A stretch of 64,000 bases of DNA from Glycomyces dulcitolivorans (GTDB lineage Bacteria; Actinomycetota; Actinomycetes; Mycobacteriales; Micromonosporaceae), in assembly GCF_003265355.1 (NCBI RefSeq), contig NZ_QFRW01000075.1, positions 1-64,000 on the forward strand, written 5' to 3'. Below, one piece after another: positions 42,338 through 51,126 of this stretch (within the stretch, counting starts at the first letter, position 1; every line of letters starts with the position of its first letter). Both the position numbers and the translations under genes were made by a program. The notes beneath the pieces were generated by a model. The model was not told where the DNA came from. It searched no databases and saw only the letters and a list, made by a program, of their open reading frames with translations.

Positions 42338-44395
42338 ATGAGTCCCACTACCGCGCATGGGAGACGGTTGCGCCTCGGCGTGATCGTCGCCTCTGCCGTC
42401 GCCTTGCTGACCACCAGTCTCCTCGGGGCGGTCAGTGCCCAAGCGGCCCAAGGCTGCGAGGTCGACTACGAGGTCACCGGCCAGTGGCCGGGCGGCTTCA
42501 TCGCCGACGTGGAGGTCACCAACCTCGGCGAGCCGGTCGACGGCTGGAGCCTCGAATGGCCCTGGCCCGACGGCCAGCGCGTCACCGGCATGTGGAACGC
42601 GAGGCACACCGGCTCGGGCGAGACCGCCACGGCCGAGAGCCTGGGCTACAACAAGAAGATCGCCACCGGCGCTTCGACCTCGTTCGGCTTCACCGGATCG
42701 TGGTCCGGCGAGAACACCGATCCGACCGGGTTCCGCCTCAACGGCCGCCTCTGCGACGGCACCGTCGGGGAGCCGACCGAGACGCCCACTGGCGGACCCT
42801 CGGAGTGGGACAACGCCACTGAGCAGGTCGCCGCCATGGAGCCGGGTGTGAACATCGGGAACACGCTCGACGCGCTGGGCGGCGAGACCGCCTGGGGCAA
42901 CCCGATGATCACCGAGGAACTGCTCCAGACGTACAAGGCCGAGGGGTACAACTCGATCCGCCTGCCCGTCACGTGGGACGAGTTCACCGGCCCGGGCCCG
43001 GACTACACGATCGCCCCCGAGCGGATGGAGCGTGTCGCGCAGGTCGTCGACTGGGCGCTGGAGAACGACCTCCAGGTCATGCTGAACCTCCACCACGACT
43101 CGTGGATGTGGCTCGACGAGCTGCCGAACGACCACGACAACGTGATGGCCAAGTTCGAGGCGATGTGGACGCAGATCGCCGAGCGGTTCGAGGACTACCC
43201 GGCGGGGCTGTCCTTCGAGAGCAACAACGAGCCGCAGTTCGCAGGCGCCGAGAACGACGCGGGCGACCCGTACAACGAAGAGCTCAACCAGGCCTTCTAC
43301 GACGTGGTCCGCGGCACCGGCGGGGGCAACGCCGACCGGCTGCTGATCCTGCCGACGCTGAACACCAACGCCGCGCAGGAGCGCCTGGACCCGGTCAGGG
43401 CCATGATCGAGCGCCTGGACGACGACATGGTCGGCGCGACGATCCACTACTACGGGTTCTGGCCGTTCTCGGTGAACGTCGCGGGCTACCCGACCTACGA
43501 GGAAGTGTCCCAGGCGGACCTGGCGGGCGCCTTCCAGCGGACGCACGACGCCTTCACGGCGAACGGCATCCCGGTCATCGTGGGGGAGTGGGCGATCCTG
43601 AACTACGGCCACACCGGTCCCGAGGTGGTCGAGTACGGCGAGATGCTGAAGTTCTTCGAGGACATGCAGTTCCAGGCCCGCGAGCAGCAGCTGACGACGA
43701 TGATCTGGGACGCCGGCCAGTTCCTCAACCGGGGCACCCTCCAATGGCGCGACGCGTACCTCGCCGACCGCATCGCCTCCAGCTGGACCACCCGCTCGGG
43801 CTCCACCTCGTTCGACCGGATCTACCTGGAGAAGGCCGGGACCATCGGCGACGTGTCGCAGACGCTGCACCGCAACGGCCTCGATTTCGAGGGCCTGTGG
43901 CACGGGGGCACGCAGCTGGCCGAGGGGACCGATTACACGGTCTCGGGCGACACGCTCACCGTCAAGGCCGCGGCGCTCACCCGGCTCGCCGGGGACCGCG
44001 CCTACGGAACGAACGCGACCATCGAGGCCCGCTTCTCCGCGGGCATCCCGTGGCGCATCAACGTCATCTCCTTCGATCAGGCCGTGCTCTCGGACGCGAC
44101 CGGGACGGGTTCGCTGGTCATCCCGACCCAGTTCAAGGGCGACCACATCGAGCAGATGGAGGCCCACTACGCCGACGGCTCCAACGCGGGCCCGGCTTCC
44201 TGGACGCCGTTCCAGGAGTCGAACGTGAGCTGGCTGCCGAACTACAGCGGCGGCACCATCACCGTGCCGAGCTCGTTCGTGAACGCGATCAGGGACGGCG
44301 AGCCCGTCACGATCACGTACCACTTCTGGGGCGGCGACTCGGTCGACTACACGGTCACCAAGAACGGCACCACGGTGACCGGAACGGCCTCTTAG
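42338..44395 (+). CDS. Secreted CBM2-GH5-X2-CBM46-like endo-glucanase/xyloglucanase
   Basis: The product has 685 residues. After a signal peptide (1-37) comes CBM2 (40-140, C40-C139) and a short linker. The GH5 domain (160-480) is of the GH5_4 type (GVNIGNTLDAL... ETAWGNPMIT), with acid/base Glu298 (ESNNEPQF) and nucleophile Glu417 (IVGEWAI). An X2/Ig-like module (about 488-580) follows, and then a C-terminal module (about 590-685, FKGDHIEQMEAHYADG, YHFWGGDSVDYTV) that resembles CBM46. This order recalls GH5_4-X2-CBM46 enzymes that act on xyloglucan and mixed-linkage glucan. AAGGAG lies 8 nt before the ATG. Confidence 0.92.
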   Translation: MSPTTAHGRRLRLGVIVASAVALLTTSLLGAVSAQAAQGCEVDYEVTGQWPGGFIADVEVTNLGEPVDGWSLEWPWPDGQRVTGMWNARHTGSGETATAESLGYNKKIATGASTSFGFTGSWSGENTDPTGFRLNGRLCDGTVGEPTETPTGGPSEWDNATEQVAAMEPGVNIGNTLDALGGETAWGNPMITEELLQTYKAEGYNSIRLPVTWDEFTGPGPDYTIAPERMERVAQVVDWALENDLQVMLNLHHDSWMWLDELPNDHDNVMAKFEAMWTQIAERFEDYPAGLSFESNNEPQFAGAENDAGDPYNEELNQAFYDVVRGTGGGNADRLLILPTLNTNAAQERLDPVRAMIERLDDDMVGATIHYYGFWPFSVNVAGYPTYEEVSQADLAGAFQRTHDAFTANGIPVIVGEWAILNYGHTGPEVVEYGEMLKFFEDMQFQAREQQLTTMIWDAGQFLNRGTLQWRDAYLADRIASSWTTRSGSTSFDRIYLEKAGTIGDVSQTLHRNGLDFEGLWHGGTQLAEGTDYTVSGDTLTVKAAALTRLAGDRAYGTNATIEARFSAGIPWRINVISFDQAVLSDATGTGSLVIPTQFKGDHIEQMEAHYADGSNAGPASWTPFQESNVSWLPNYSGGTITVPSSFVNAIRDGEPVTITYHFWGGDSVDYTVTKNGTTVTGTAS

Positions 44396-44407
44396 GAGCG
44401 TCTGAAC

Positions 44408-44443
44408 ACGGCCGGGCCGGAGCAGTCGCTCCGGCCCGGCCGT
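44408..44443. terminator. Bidirectional hairpin terminator
   Basis: A perfect 16-bp stem (ACGGCCGGGCCGGAGC) with loop AGTC lies between convergent genes ending at 44395 and 44482. Confidence 0.75.
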
Positions 44444-44481
44444 CGTCTCCCGAGGGCTCTCAAGCAGATCAGGAACCGGAT

Positions 44482-45684
44482 CTACCCACGCTGCGGCGCG
44501 TCTCCGAAATCGTCGATCCGGAGTCGTTCGCCGCCGCGCAGCGCGGACTCGTGGGCCATGAGGCCCGGGAGGGTGTACCGCGCCGCCACCCAGGCGTTGA
44601 CGGTCGGCAGGGTCTGCTCGTTCACGGCGGTCACGAAGTCGTTCACGAGGAGCTGGTGGCTTCCCATGTGGCCGTTGCCGAGCCCCTTGAACTCGGTCGG
44701 GAGCGCGGAGGTGTCGTGGACGGGCGCATGCCCGGAGATGAACGATTCGTGCAGCGCGGGGTCGACGTTGGCGAGCACCGGGTCGTCGGCGCCGGTCGCC
44801 CAGCCGGGCTTGAGCAGTTCGGTGACGTCCTGCAGGTCCTCGGACTTCTCGTGCCAGAAGGAGGCGCGGGAGCCCTGCTCGAGGATGCCCTCGGTGCCGT
44901 AGAAGACGAACCGGGACTCGGGGATCCAGTGGGCCAGGCCGATGCGGCGGAACTCGTTGGTGCGGAAGCTGCCCCCGTCGGCGGTCTCGAAGAGCGCGGT
45001 GGCGTTGGAGAAGTCGTTGTCGAACATGCTCACGGCCTTGTCGAACACGCCGTCGCCGAGCTGGTCGGGCACGCCGATCGCGCTCACGCTCACCGCGTGG
45101 GTGTTCCAGGCGCCGAGGACGCCGCCGACGGCGTGCGTGGGGTACTTCATGGGCGGGAAGCTCGCGGTCCGCTTCCAGTCGGCGCCACCGCTGTACTGGT
45201 ACGCGGCGTAGAAGCCGTGGTCCATGTCGTGCAGGTAGTCGCCTTCGGCGTAGAAGAGGCGACCGAACCCGCCTTCGGCGGCCTTCTGGCGGGCGTACAC
45301 TGTGGCCGGGTGGTACTGGCTGGTCTCGCCCATCATGTAGGTCAGGCCGGTCTCCTTGACCGCGTCGATGATCTCGCCGATCTCGTCCACGGTGAACGCC
45401 ATCGGCACCGCGCAGTAGACGTGCTTGCCCGCGTGCAGCGCCTTGACGACGAGCGGGGCGTGCGTCCACCGCTGCGTGAAGATCGCGACGGCGTCCACGT
45501 CGGAGGCGAGCATCGCGTCGAAGTCGTCCTCCACCCCCGCCAGGTCGAGTTCCCTGACGAGCGTCGCGGCCCGGTCGGCGATCAGGTCGGTGGCCGTGAC
45601 GCGGGAGACGCCGGGGTGGGCGTTGAACAGTTTCGCGAAAGCGCCGGCGAACTGGCCGGACCCGACGATGCCGATAGCGAACAC
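44482..45684 (-). CDS. Gfo/Idh/MocA-family oxidoreductase
   Basis: The product has 400 residues. The NAD motif IGIVGSGQFAGAFAKLF is followed by DAVAIFTQRWTHAPLVVKALHAGKHVYCAVPMA (usual E-K-P motif here reads C-A-V-P, so the conserved Lys is replaced) and METSQYHPA-type substrate-region residues. Members oxidise or isomerise sugars. The missing Lys suggests altered chemistry, as seen in some glycosidase-like relatives. GTG at 45684 has AAGGAG 7 nt upstream; longer versions overlap the divergent regulator's promoter. It is divergent from an AraC gene 55 bp away that probably controls it. Confidence 0.83.
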   Translation of the reverse strand: MFAIGIVGSGQFAGAFAKLFNAHPGVSRVTATDLIADRAATLVRELDLAGVEDDFDAMLASDVDAVAIFTQRWTHAPLVVKALHAGKHVYCAVPMAFTVDEIGEIIDAVKETGLTYMMGETSQYHPATVYARQKAAEGGFGRLFYAEGDYLHDMDHGFYAAYQYSGGADWKRTASFPPMKYPTHAVGGVLGAWNTHAVSVSAIGVPDQLGDGVFDKAVSMFDNDFSNATALFETADGGSFRTNEFRRIGLAHWIPESRFVFYGTEGILEQGSRASFWHEKSEDLQDVTELLKPGWATGADDPVLANVDPALHESFISGHAPVHDTSALPTEFKGLGNGHMGSHQLLVNDFVTAVNEQTLPTVNAWVAARYTLPGLMAHESALRGGERLRIDDFGDAPQRG

Positions 45685-45739
45685 GGGAGGACTCCTTGGT
45701 CGTAGGACGGTGGCCGAACGGCCGGTGCCGAACGCCGCC

Positions 45740-46615
45740 ATGAACGTATTAGTTTTGATCCGAGAAGTCTTCATCGATACGAGCGAGTGTTTCTTGGATA
45801 CTCAGATCGCGGTCCAGCCCTCGGCGCTGATCGGCTGGGCCGGGCGGCCCGTCCTCATGGACAAAGCCCATCAGCACGACGACCTGGAGATCAACTTCGT
45901 CGCCGAGGGCGGCACGATGCTCTACCTCTTCGGCGGCGAGCCCGTCGAGATCGGGCCGGGCTCCGTGGCCGCCTTCTGGGCGGCCGTGCCCCACCAGCTC
46001 GTCGCGAACTCCGCGACGCGGGCGCACTGGGTCCACGTGCCGTTCGCGACGTTCCTCGGCTGGAACCTGCCGAGCGCGCTGGTCGGCCGCCTGCTGTCGG
46101 GGACGCCGCTCATCGCCCCGCCCGCGGCCGTGATGGACGCGGACTCCGCGAACTTCACCCAGTGGGCCGCCGACCTGTCCAGTGCCCGACCGGAGCGCCG
46201 CCGGATCATGCTCCTCGAAGTCGAGGCGCGCGTGCGCCGCCTCGCGCTCGACGCGCCGGGCGGGCCGGTCCGCCCCTACAGCGGGGGCGACCCGGCGCTG
46301 CGCCACGTCGTCGCGATGGTGCGGCACATCGCCGAGCACTTCCGGGAACCGCTGACGGTGGCCGACGTCGCCGCCGCGGCGAACCTCCACCCCAATTACG
46401 CGATGGCGCACTTCCGCAAGGTCGCGCACGCGACGATCGGGGACTACCTCGCCGGGTGCCGCCTCGCCGAGGGCCGCCGGCTGCTCATCACCACCGACCT
46501 GCCCATCGCGGACGTCGCCGCCGAGTCGGGCTTCAGCTCGGTCAGCCGCTTCTACTCCGCGTTCAAGACCGGATGCGGCGTCCCGCCCGCCGCCTACCGC
46601 CGCCAGCACCGGTAA
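45740..46615 (+). CDS. AraC-family regulator with cupin sensor
   Basis: The product has 291 residues. The N-terminal cupin-like part (AHQHDDLEINFVAEGGTMLYLFGG, VAAFWAAVPHQLV) precedes the AraC HTH (LTVADVAAAANLHPNYAMAHFRK; IADVAAESGFSSVSRFYSAFK). It is similar in layout and residues to the AraC protein at 57910, so the two are paralogues, each divergent from a sugar-enzyme gene. It likely senses a sugar and controls the Gfo/Idh/MocA gene. The start is uncertain; ATG 45740 is the first reasonable one. Confidence 0.83.
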   Translation: MNVLVLIREVFIDTSECFLDTQIAVQPSALIGWAGRPVLMDKAHQHDDLEINFVAEGGTMLYLFGGEPVEIGPGSVAAFWAAVPHQLVANSATRAHWVHVPFATFLGWNLPSALVGRLLSGTPLIAPPAAVMDADSANFTQWAADLSSARPERRRIMLLEVEARVRRLALDAPGGPVRPYSGGDPALRHVVAMVRHIAEHFREPLTVADVAAAANLHPNYAMAHFRKVAHATIGDYLAGCRLAEGRRLLITTDLPIADVAAESGFSSVSRFYSAFKTGCGVPPAAYRRQHR

Positions 46616-46631
46616 CCGGGCCGGGGGTCCC

Positions 46632-46663
46632 GAAGCCGCCCCCGCCTCCGCGAGGGCGGCTTC
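46632..46663. terminator. Bidirectional hairpin terminator
   Basis: GAAGCCGCC...GGCGGCTTC, a 9-bp stem with a partly paired loop, between convergent genes ending at 46615 and 46670. Confidence 0.6.
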
Positions 46664-46669
46664 CGCCCG

Positions 46670-49048
46670 TCAGCCGGCGATGTCGCCGTAGATGATGCCG
46701 CGGCCGTTGGTCGTGAGGTAGACGCGGCCGTAGATCTGCGGGTCGCCGGTGATCGCCGACCCCGAGTACGCCCACTGGTGCTCGTCGTCGTTGATGCGGA
46801 CCCACTTGGAGCCGCCGTCGGTCGAGCGGTAGATGGCGGCCTTGCCGCCGATCAGCGCGGACGTGTAGATCGCCGGGTAGCCGTTTCGCTTGGCGGCCTT
46901 GCCGAAGCCGACCGACTCCGCCGTCTCGAACTTGGTGATGCGCTTCCAGGTGGTGCCGCCGTCCTTGGACTGCCACATGCCGCCCGGGATGCCTTCCTCG
47001 TCGTCGCCGCGCCCGGCGAGCCAGACGTGGTTCTTCTTGCCGGGGACGGCGCGGAAGACGTCGACCCCTCCGGCGGGCAGGCCTGCGGCCCCCGTGTCGG
47101 CGAACGTCGCGCCCCCGTCGGTGCTGCGGTAGAACACGCCGCCCGAGAACGCGTACAGGACCGAGGCCTTGACGCGGTCGGCCCGGATCTTCGCCCCCGC
47201 GGGGAGGCCCTGGACCGGGGTCCACGTCTCGCCCAGATCGGTGCTGTACACCGGCGTGACCTCGGATTCGCCCGGAGTCCAGAAGATCCTGGACCCGTCG
47301 GCGCTCACCGCGACGGTGCCGCCGTGGCCGTCGCCGGGGACGCCTTCGACGGGCGCGGCGTTCTTCCAGGTCTGCCCGCGGTCGGTGGAGACGCCGACGT
47401 GGCCCTTCTCGTTGCCGTGCACGTTGCCGGTGCCGACGACGATGTCCGGGTTCGACTGCGCGAAGTCCACACTGGTGCCGGTGGACCAGCCGGTGTCGAT
47501 CATCGGCTCGGCCCGGTCGAGGTCGGTGTGGACGAACCCGCCGACGTCGCCGACGGCGGAGACGAGCGTCCCGCCGAGCGCGGCGAGGTCGAGGGTCGCG
47601 CACTCCTCCACGCCCTCGGCGCGGACGCCGACGGTGAACTTCTCGACCGGCAGCGCGACGCGCTGGCCGGCCTCGTTCTCGCCGATGAGCTCTCCCTGCG
47701 AGTCCCACTGCGTCAGTTCCTCGGTGCCCCAGACGGTCGCGCCGGTGCCCCACATGACGCGGCCCGAGTCGTGCGGGTCGATGGCGAGGGCGTCGATCAT
47801 CCACCCGTGCTTCACGGCGTACGCCGGGCCCTGGTCCTCGCCGTTCCATGACAGCCACGGGCTTCCGGAGCTGTCCATGTCGAACCGGTCGTGGCGGTCC
47901 TGGCCCTCGGCGTAGTCCCAGCTGAGCGACCAGGTCGCGCCGGAGTCGGTGGAGCGGTAGAGGATCTCGTCGGGCCACCAGTTGTTGCGCGTGGCCGTCA
48001 TCAGAGTGCCGGGGTTCTGGCGGTCGACGGTGATCCCGCCGAAACCGGGGATCACACCGCGCGGGTTGTAGGTCGGCGTGACGTCGGTCCATTCGCCGGT
48101 CTGGGTCTCCAGGCGCTGGATGCGGCCGCCGTCGCCCGAGGCGGGCGCGCCGTTGTAGGGGCCGGGGTCGTAACCGGTGACGACGTACAGGTACCCGTTC
48201 GTGTTGTCCACAGCGGACTGCTGGGGGAAGGTGCGGTTCCCGTCGGCGGAGCCGAGGGCTTCGACGGCCCCGGGGACGGCCTGCCAGGAGGCCCCGCCGT
48301 CTGCGGAGACGTACAGCGGGTCGGCCGGGTCGGCGACGCCCACATAGACCTTGCCGCCGATCTGGTCGAAGTCGATCCAGATCACGCCCTGGTTGTCGGC
48401 CTGGGTGGGGTTGTTCGGGTCGATGACGAAGTTCCCGGGGTTGGGGAAGTTCTCGACCTTCGCCCAGGTGCGGCCGTGATCCCTTGAGCGCCAAAGGCCG
48501 TTGCCGCTGGGCGTGCCGAGGTAGAGCTCGGCGTTGTCGGCCGGGTTCACGACGAGGCGTTCGCCCATGCCGCGGCCGGGCATGTTGCCGCCCTGCTTGA
48601 ACGGGAGCTCGGCGATGCCCCAGGTCTCGCCCTTGTCGTCGGAGTACAGGATCGCGCCGTTGTTGGGGTCCCAGTCGATCGTGTAAGTGCCGACGGCGGC
48701 GTAGACGCGGTCGGTGTCGACGGGGTCGGTGGCAATCGAGACGACACCGGAGTAGCCCCACTTGTCGCGCCCGACCCAGTCCAGGAGCGGCTTCCAGGTG
48801 CGGGAGTCCTCCTGCCAGCGGTAGCAGCCGCCGATGTCGGTGCGGGCGTAGATGAGATCGACCTCGGTCTCGTTGAAGACGATGCCGGGGACGAAGCCGC
48901 CGCCGTTGATCGCGGCGTTCTTCCAGGTGTAGACGTCGTTCTGCTTCGAGTCGGTGTCGTTGGCGGCCCAGGCCGGCAGGGTGCCGACGGTGATCGCGGC
49001 CCCCGCCGCGGCCGCGCCGACCGATGCGGTGAACGTGCGTCGTCGCAT
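46670..49048 (-). CDS. Tat-secreted GH74 xyloglucanase
   Basis: The product has 792 residues. A Tat-like signal (MRRRTFTASVGAAAAGAAIT, cleavage at AWA) precedes the two seven-bladed propellers of GH74. Many BNR/Asp-box repeats are visible (SADGGASW, STDSGATW, STDRGQTW, STDLGETW, STDGGATF, SKDGGTTW, STDGGSKW). Catalytic Asp71 (YARTDIGGCYRW) and Asp501 (AVGDVGGFVHTDL) are in the usual places. It cuts the beta-1,4-glucan backbone of xyloglucan. AAAGGAG precedes the ATG. There is no carbohydrate-binding module. It is last in a row with the ABC transporter genes, with a 60-bp gap, so it may be co-transcribed. Confidence 0.94.
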   Translation of the reverse strand: MRRRTFTASVGAAAAGAAITVGTLPAWAANDTDSKQNDVYTWKNAAINGGGFVPGIVFNETEVDLIYARTDIGGCYRWQEDSRTWKPLLDWVGRDKWGYSGVVSIATDPVDTDRVYAAVGTYTIDWDPNNGAILYSDDKGETWGIAELPFKQGGNMPGRGMGERLVVNPADNAELYLGTPSGNGLWRSRDHGRTWAKVENFPNPGNFVIDPNNPTQADNQGVIWIDFDQIGGKVYVGVADPADPLYVSADGGASWQAVPGAVEALGSADGNRTFPQQSAVDNTNGYLYVVTGYDPGPYNGAPASGDGGRIQRLETQTGEWTDVTPTYNPRGVIPGFGGITVDRQNPGTLMTATRNNWWPDEILYRSTDSGATWSLSWDYAEGQDRHDRFDMDSSGSPWLSWNGEDQGPAYAVKHGWMIDALAIDPHDSGRVMWGTGATVWGTEELTQWDSQGELIGENEAGQRVALPVEKFTVGVRAEGVEECATLDLAALGGTLVSAVGDVGGFVHTDLDRAEPMIDTGWSTGTSVDFAQSNPDIVVGTGNVHGNEKGHVGVSTDRGQTWKNAAPVEGVPGDGHGGTVAVSADGSRIFWTPGESEVTPVYSTDLGETWTPVQGLPAGAKIRADRVKASVLYAFSGGVFYRSTDGGATFADTGAAGLPAGGVDVFRAVPGKKNHVWLAGRGDDEEGIPGGMWQSKDGGTTWKRITKFETAESVGFGKAAKRNGYPAIYTSALIGGKAAIYRSTDGGSKWVRINDDEHQWAYSGSAITGDPQIYGRVYLTTNGRGIIYGDIAG

Positions 49049-49108
49049 GGTGTTCTCCTTTTCGTACTGGTTGCGAGAGGTCGTGGGTCCGGGTGGAGGA
49101 CCGCGGGT

Positions 49109-50062
49109 TCAGCCCTTCACGGCGCCGGTGATGACGGCTTTGGTGAAGTGCTTCTGGATGAAGGGGTACATGATCACGATCGGGATGATGGTGCAGACGA
49201 CGACGGCCATCTTGAGCGCGGCGGTCGGGGCGGCTTCGCCTTGGGCCTGGTACTGGGCGGCGGCCTGCGCGCCCTCGGGGAGTCCTTGTGTGGACATGAG
49301 CATGCGCTGGAGCACGACCTGGATCGGCTGGGTCTCCAGCCCCGGGGTGTAGAGCACCGCCCCGAAGTACATGTTCCAGTAGCCGACGGCGTAGAACAGG
49401 GCGATGACGGCGAGGATGGCCTTCGACATCGGCAGCACGATCCGGAAGAGGGTGCGGAACTCGCCGGCGCCGTCCATCTTGGCGGCGTCGATGAGTTCGC
49501 CGGGGATCGAGTTCATGAAGAACGCGCGCAGGATGATGATGTTGAAGGTGCCCACCGCCCCGGGCAGGATGAGCGACCAGTACGAGTTGAAGAGCCCGAG
49601 CTGCTGCACCACCAGGAAGCTGGGGTACATGCCGGGTCCGAACAGGAACGTCAGCAGGATGAACCACAGGATCGGGCGGTGCAGGAGCGAGCCGGTGCGC
49701 GAGAGCGCGTACGCGCCGCAGATGGTGAACGCCATGCTGATCGCGGTGCCGCCGAGTGTGAGGGCGGTGGTCAGCAGCAGCGAGTCGGTGAGCGCGCCGC
49801 CGGAGAAGATCTCCCGGTAGGCCTGGAGGCTCACCTCGGTGGGCACGAGCAGCAGGTTGCCCCCGGCGCGCGTCAGCGCCTCCTCGCTCGCGAGGCTGGT
49901 GGCGAGGACGGCCCACAGCGGCAGGACGATGGCCGCGCCGTAGCAGACCAGGAACAGGGCTTTGAACAGCTTGCCGGCGAGGGACGGCTCCTCGTCCCAC
50001 ATGGGCCGGGCGCTCTTGCGGAAGGCACTGCCGCTTCGGGGCGTGATCTCGGTGGCGGTCAT
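49109..50062 (-). CDS. Carbohydrate ABC transporter permease (MalG/YtcP type)
   Basis: The product has 317 residues with six membrane spans (about 33-53, 95-118, 128-148, 158-180, 203-225 and 285-303). The EAA loop IPGELIDAAKMDGAGEFRTLFRIVLPMSKAILA contacts the ATPase. The start at 50062 (MTATEI) overlaps the preceding permease stop (ATGA). With 50059-51042 and 51127-52821 it forms an importer of the CUT1 oligosaccharide type. No ATPase gene is present, so a shared MsiK-like ATPase elsewhere probably powers it. Confidence 0.92.
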   Translation of the reverse strand: MTATEITPRSGSAFRKSARPMWDEEPSLAGKLFKALFLVCYGAAIVLPLWAVLATSLASEEALTRAGGNLLLVPTEVSLQAYREIFSGGALTDSLLLTTALTLGGTAISMAFTICGAYALSRTGSLLHRPILWFILLTFLFGPGMYPSFLVVQQLGLFNSYWSLILPGAVGTFNIIILRAFFMNSIPGELIDAAKMDGAGEFRTLFRIVLPMSKAILAVIALFYAVGYWNMYFGAVLYTPGLETQPIQVVLQRMLMSTQGLPEGAQAAAQYQAQGEAAPTAALKMAVVVCTIIPIVIMYPFIQKHFTKAVITGAVKG

Positions 50063-51042
50063 GATTTCTGGTAGATCCCTTGCTCTCCGAGGCGGTGGGC
50101 GATGTTGTTGGCGATGAGGATCAGGATCAGGCCGATGACGCCCTTGAACAGGCCCGCCGCGGTGCCGAACGACTCGCCCTGGCTGCCGACGATCGACTGG
50201 TAGTACACGTACGTGTCGAGCACTTCCGTGGCCTGGTATCCGACGGCCTGGCGCTGCAGCTGGTACTGCTCGAAGCCGACGGAGAGGATGCCGCCGATCT
50301 GGAGGATCAGCAGCAGGATGATGACCGGCCGGATGCCGGGGAGGGTGATGTGCCACATGCGCCTCCAGCGGTTCGCGCCGTCGGAGGCCGCTGCTTCATA
50401 GAGGCTGGGGTTGATCGAGGACAGTGCCGCGAGGAAGATGATCATGCCCCAGCCGGCGTCCTTCCACGCCCACTGCATCCACACCAGGAACGTGAAGGTC
50501 TCGGGGTTGGAAGTGATGTCGAGCCGCTCGCCGCCGCCGTCCATGATCCAGTTGGAGACGAGGCCGTCCGCGCCGAGGACCTGCACGAACACGGTCACTA
50601 CGAGCACCCACGAGAAGAAGTGCGGCAGGTACACGATGGACTGGAACGCGGACCGGACCCTGACGGAGATGATGCTGTTCATGGCGAGTGCGAGTGCGAT
50701 CGACAGGGGGAACATGCACAGCAGGTTGAGCGCGGCGAACTTCAGCGTGTTCAGCAGGGCCGGGGTGAAGTACGGGTCGTTGAAGAGTCGTTCGAACCAG
50801 GCGAAGCCGACGAACGGGTTCTCCCAGAAGGGCCGGTACGGGCTGTAGTCGAGAAATGCGATGATGTTCCAGGCCGTGGGCCAGTAGTGGAACACCGAGA
50901 GGTGGGCGACCACCGGGAGGGCCAGCAGCAGCAGCGGCCAGTCGTGGCGCAGCCGCTGGAGTACGGTCCGCTTGCGCCTGACGACCGGGCGGGCGGGGGA
51001 CCGGTCCGCGTCCGGTGGTGCCGTGCTCTGGAGTGTTGCCAT
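50059..51042 (-). CDS. Carbohydrate ABC transporter permease (LplB/YtpP type)
   Basis: The product has 327 residues with six membrane spans, starting with WPLLLLALPVVAHLSVFHYWPTAWNI. The EAA loop is INPSLYEAAASDGANRWRRMWHITLPGIRPVIIL. It is the MalF-like partner of 49109-50062, with which it overlaps by 4 bp. It lies 84 bp behind the solute-binding-protein gene, separated by a hairpin (51087-51121) that may lower permease expression. Confidence 0.92.
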   Translation of the reverse strand: MATLQSTAPPDADRSPARPVVRRKRTVLQRLRHDWPLLLLALPVVAHLSVFHYWPTAWNIIAFLDYSPYRPFWENPFVGFAWFERLFNDPYFTPALLNTLKFAALNLLCMFPLSIALALAMNSIISVRVRSAFQSIVYLPHFFSWVLVVTVFVQVLGADGLVSNWIMDGGGERLDITSNPETFTFLVWMQWAWKDAGWGMIIFLAALSSINPSLYEAAASDGANRWRRMWHITLPGIRPVIILLLILQIGGILSVGFEQYQLQRQAVGYQATEVLDTYVYYQSIVGSQGESFGTAAGLFKGVIGLILILIANNIAHRLGEQGIYQKS

Positions 51043-51086
51043 CGCTTGAGATTCCAGTCGTGTAGGTCCTGTGTGGAGGCGGGGTG

Positions 51087-51121
51087 CGGCCGGGCGGTTC
51101 GTGTCGGCGGCCGCCCGGCCG
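51087..51121 (-). terminator. Intra-operon hairpin (attenuator)
   Basis: An 11-bp stem (CGGCCGGGCGG) with 13-nt loop lies between the solute-binding-protein stop and the first permease start. Such hairpins often keep binding-protein mRNA above permease mRNA. Confidence 0.5.
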
Positions 51122-51126
51122 GGGTG

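Noticed and set aside
42176-45469. A 1097-codon open frame on the minus strand across the GH5 gene
   Set aside because: It lies antisense to the clear GH5 domains and has Arg/Gly/Val-rich, low-complexity composition with no motifs. It is a GC-bias shadow joined to the true Gfo/Idh/MocA region in another frame.
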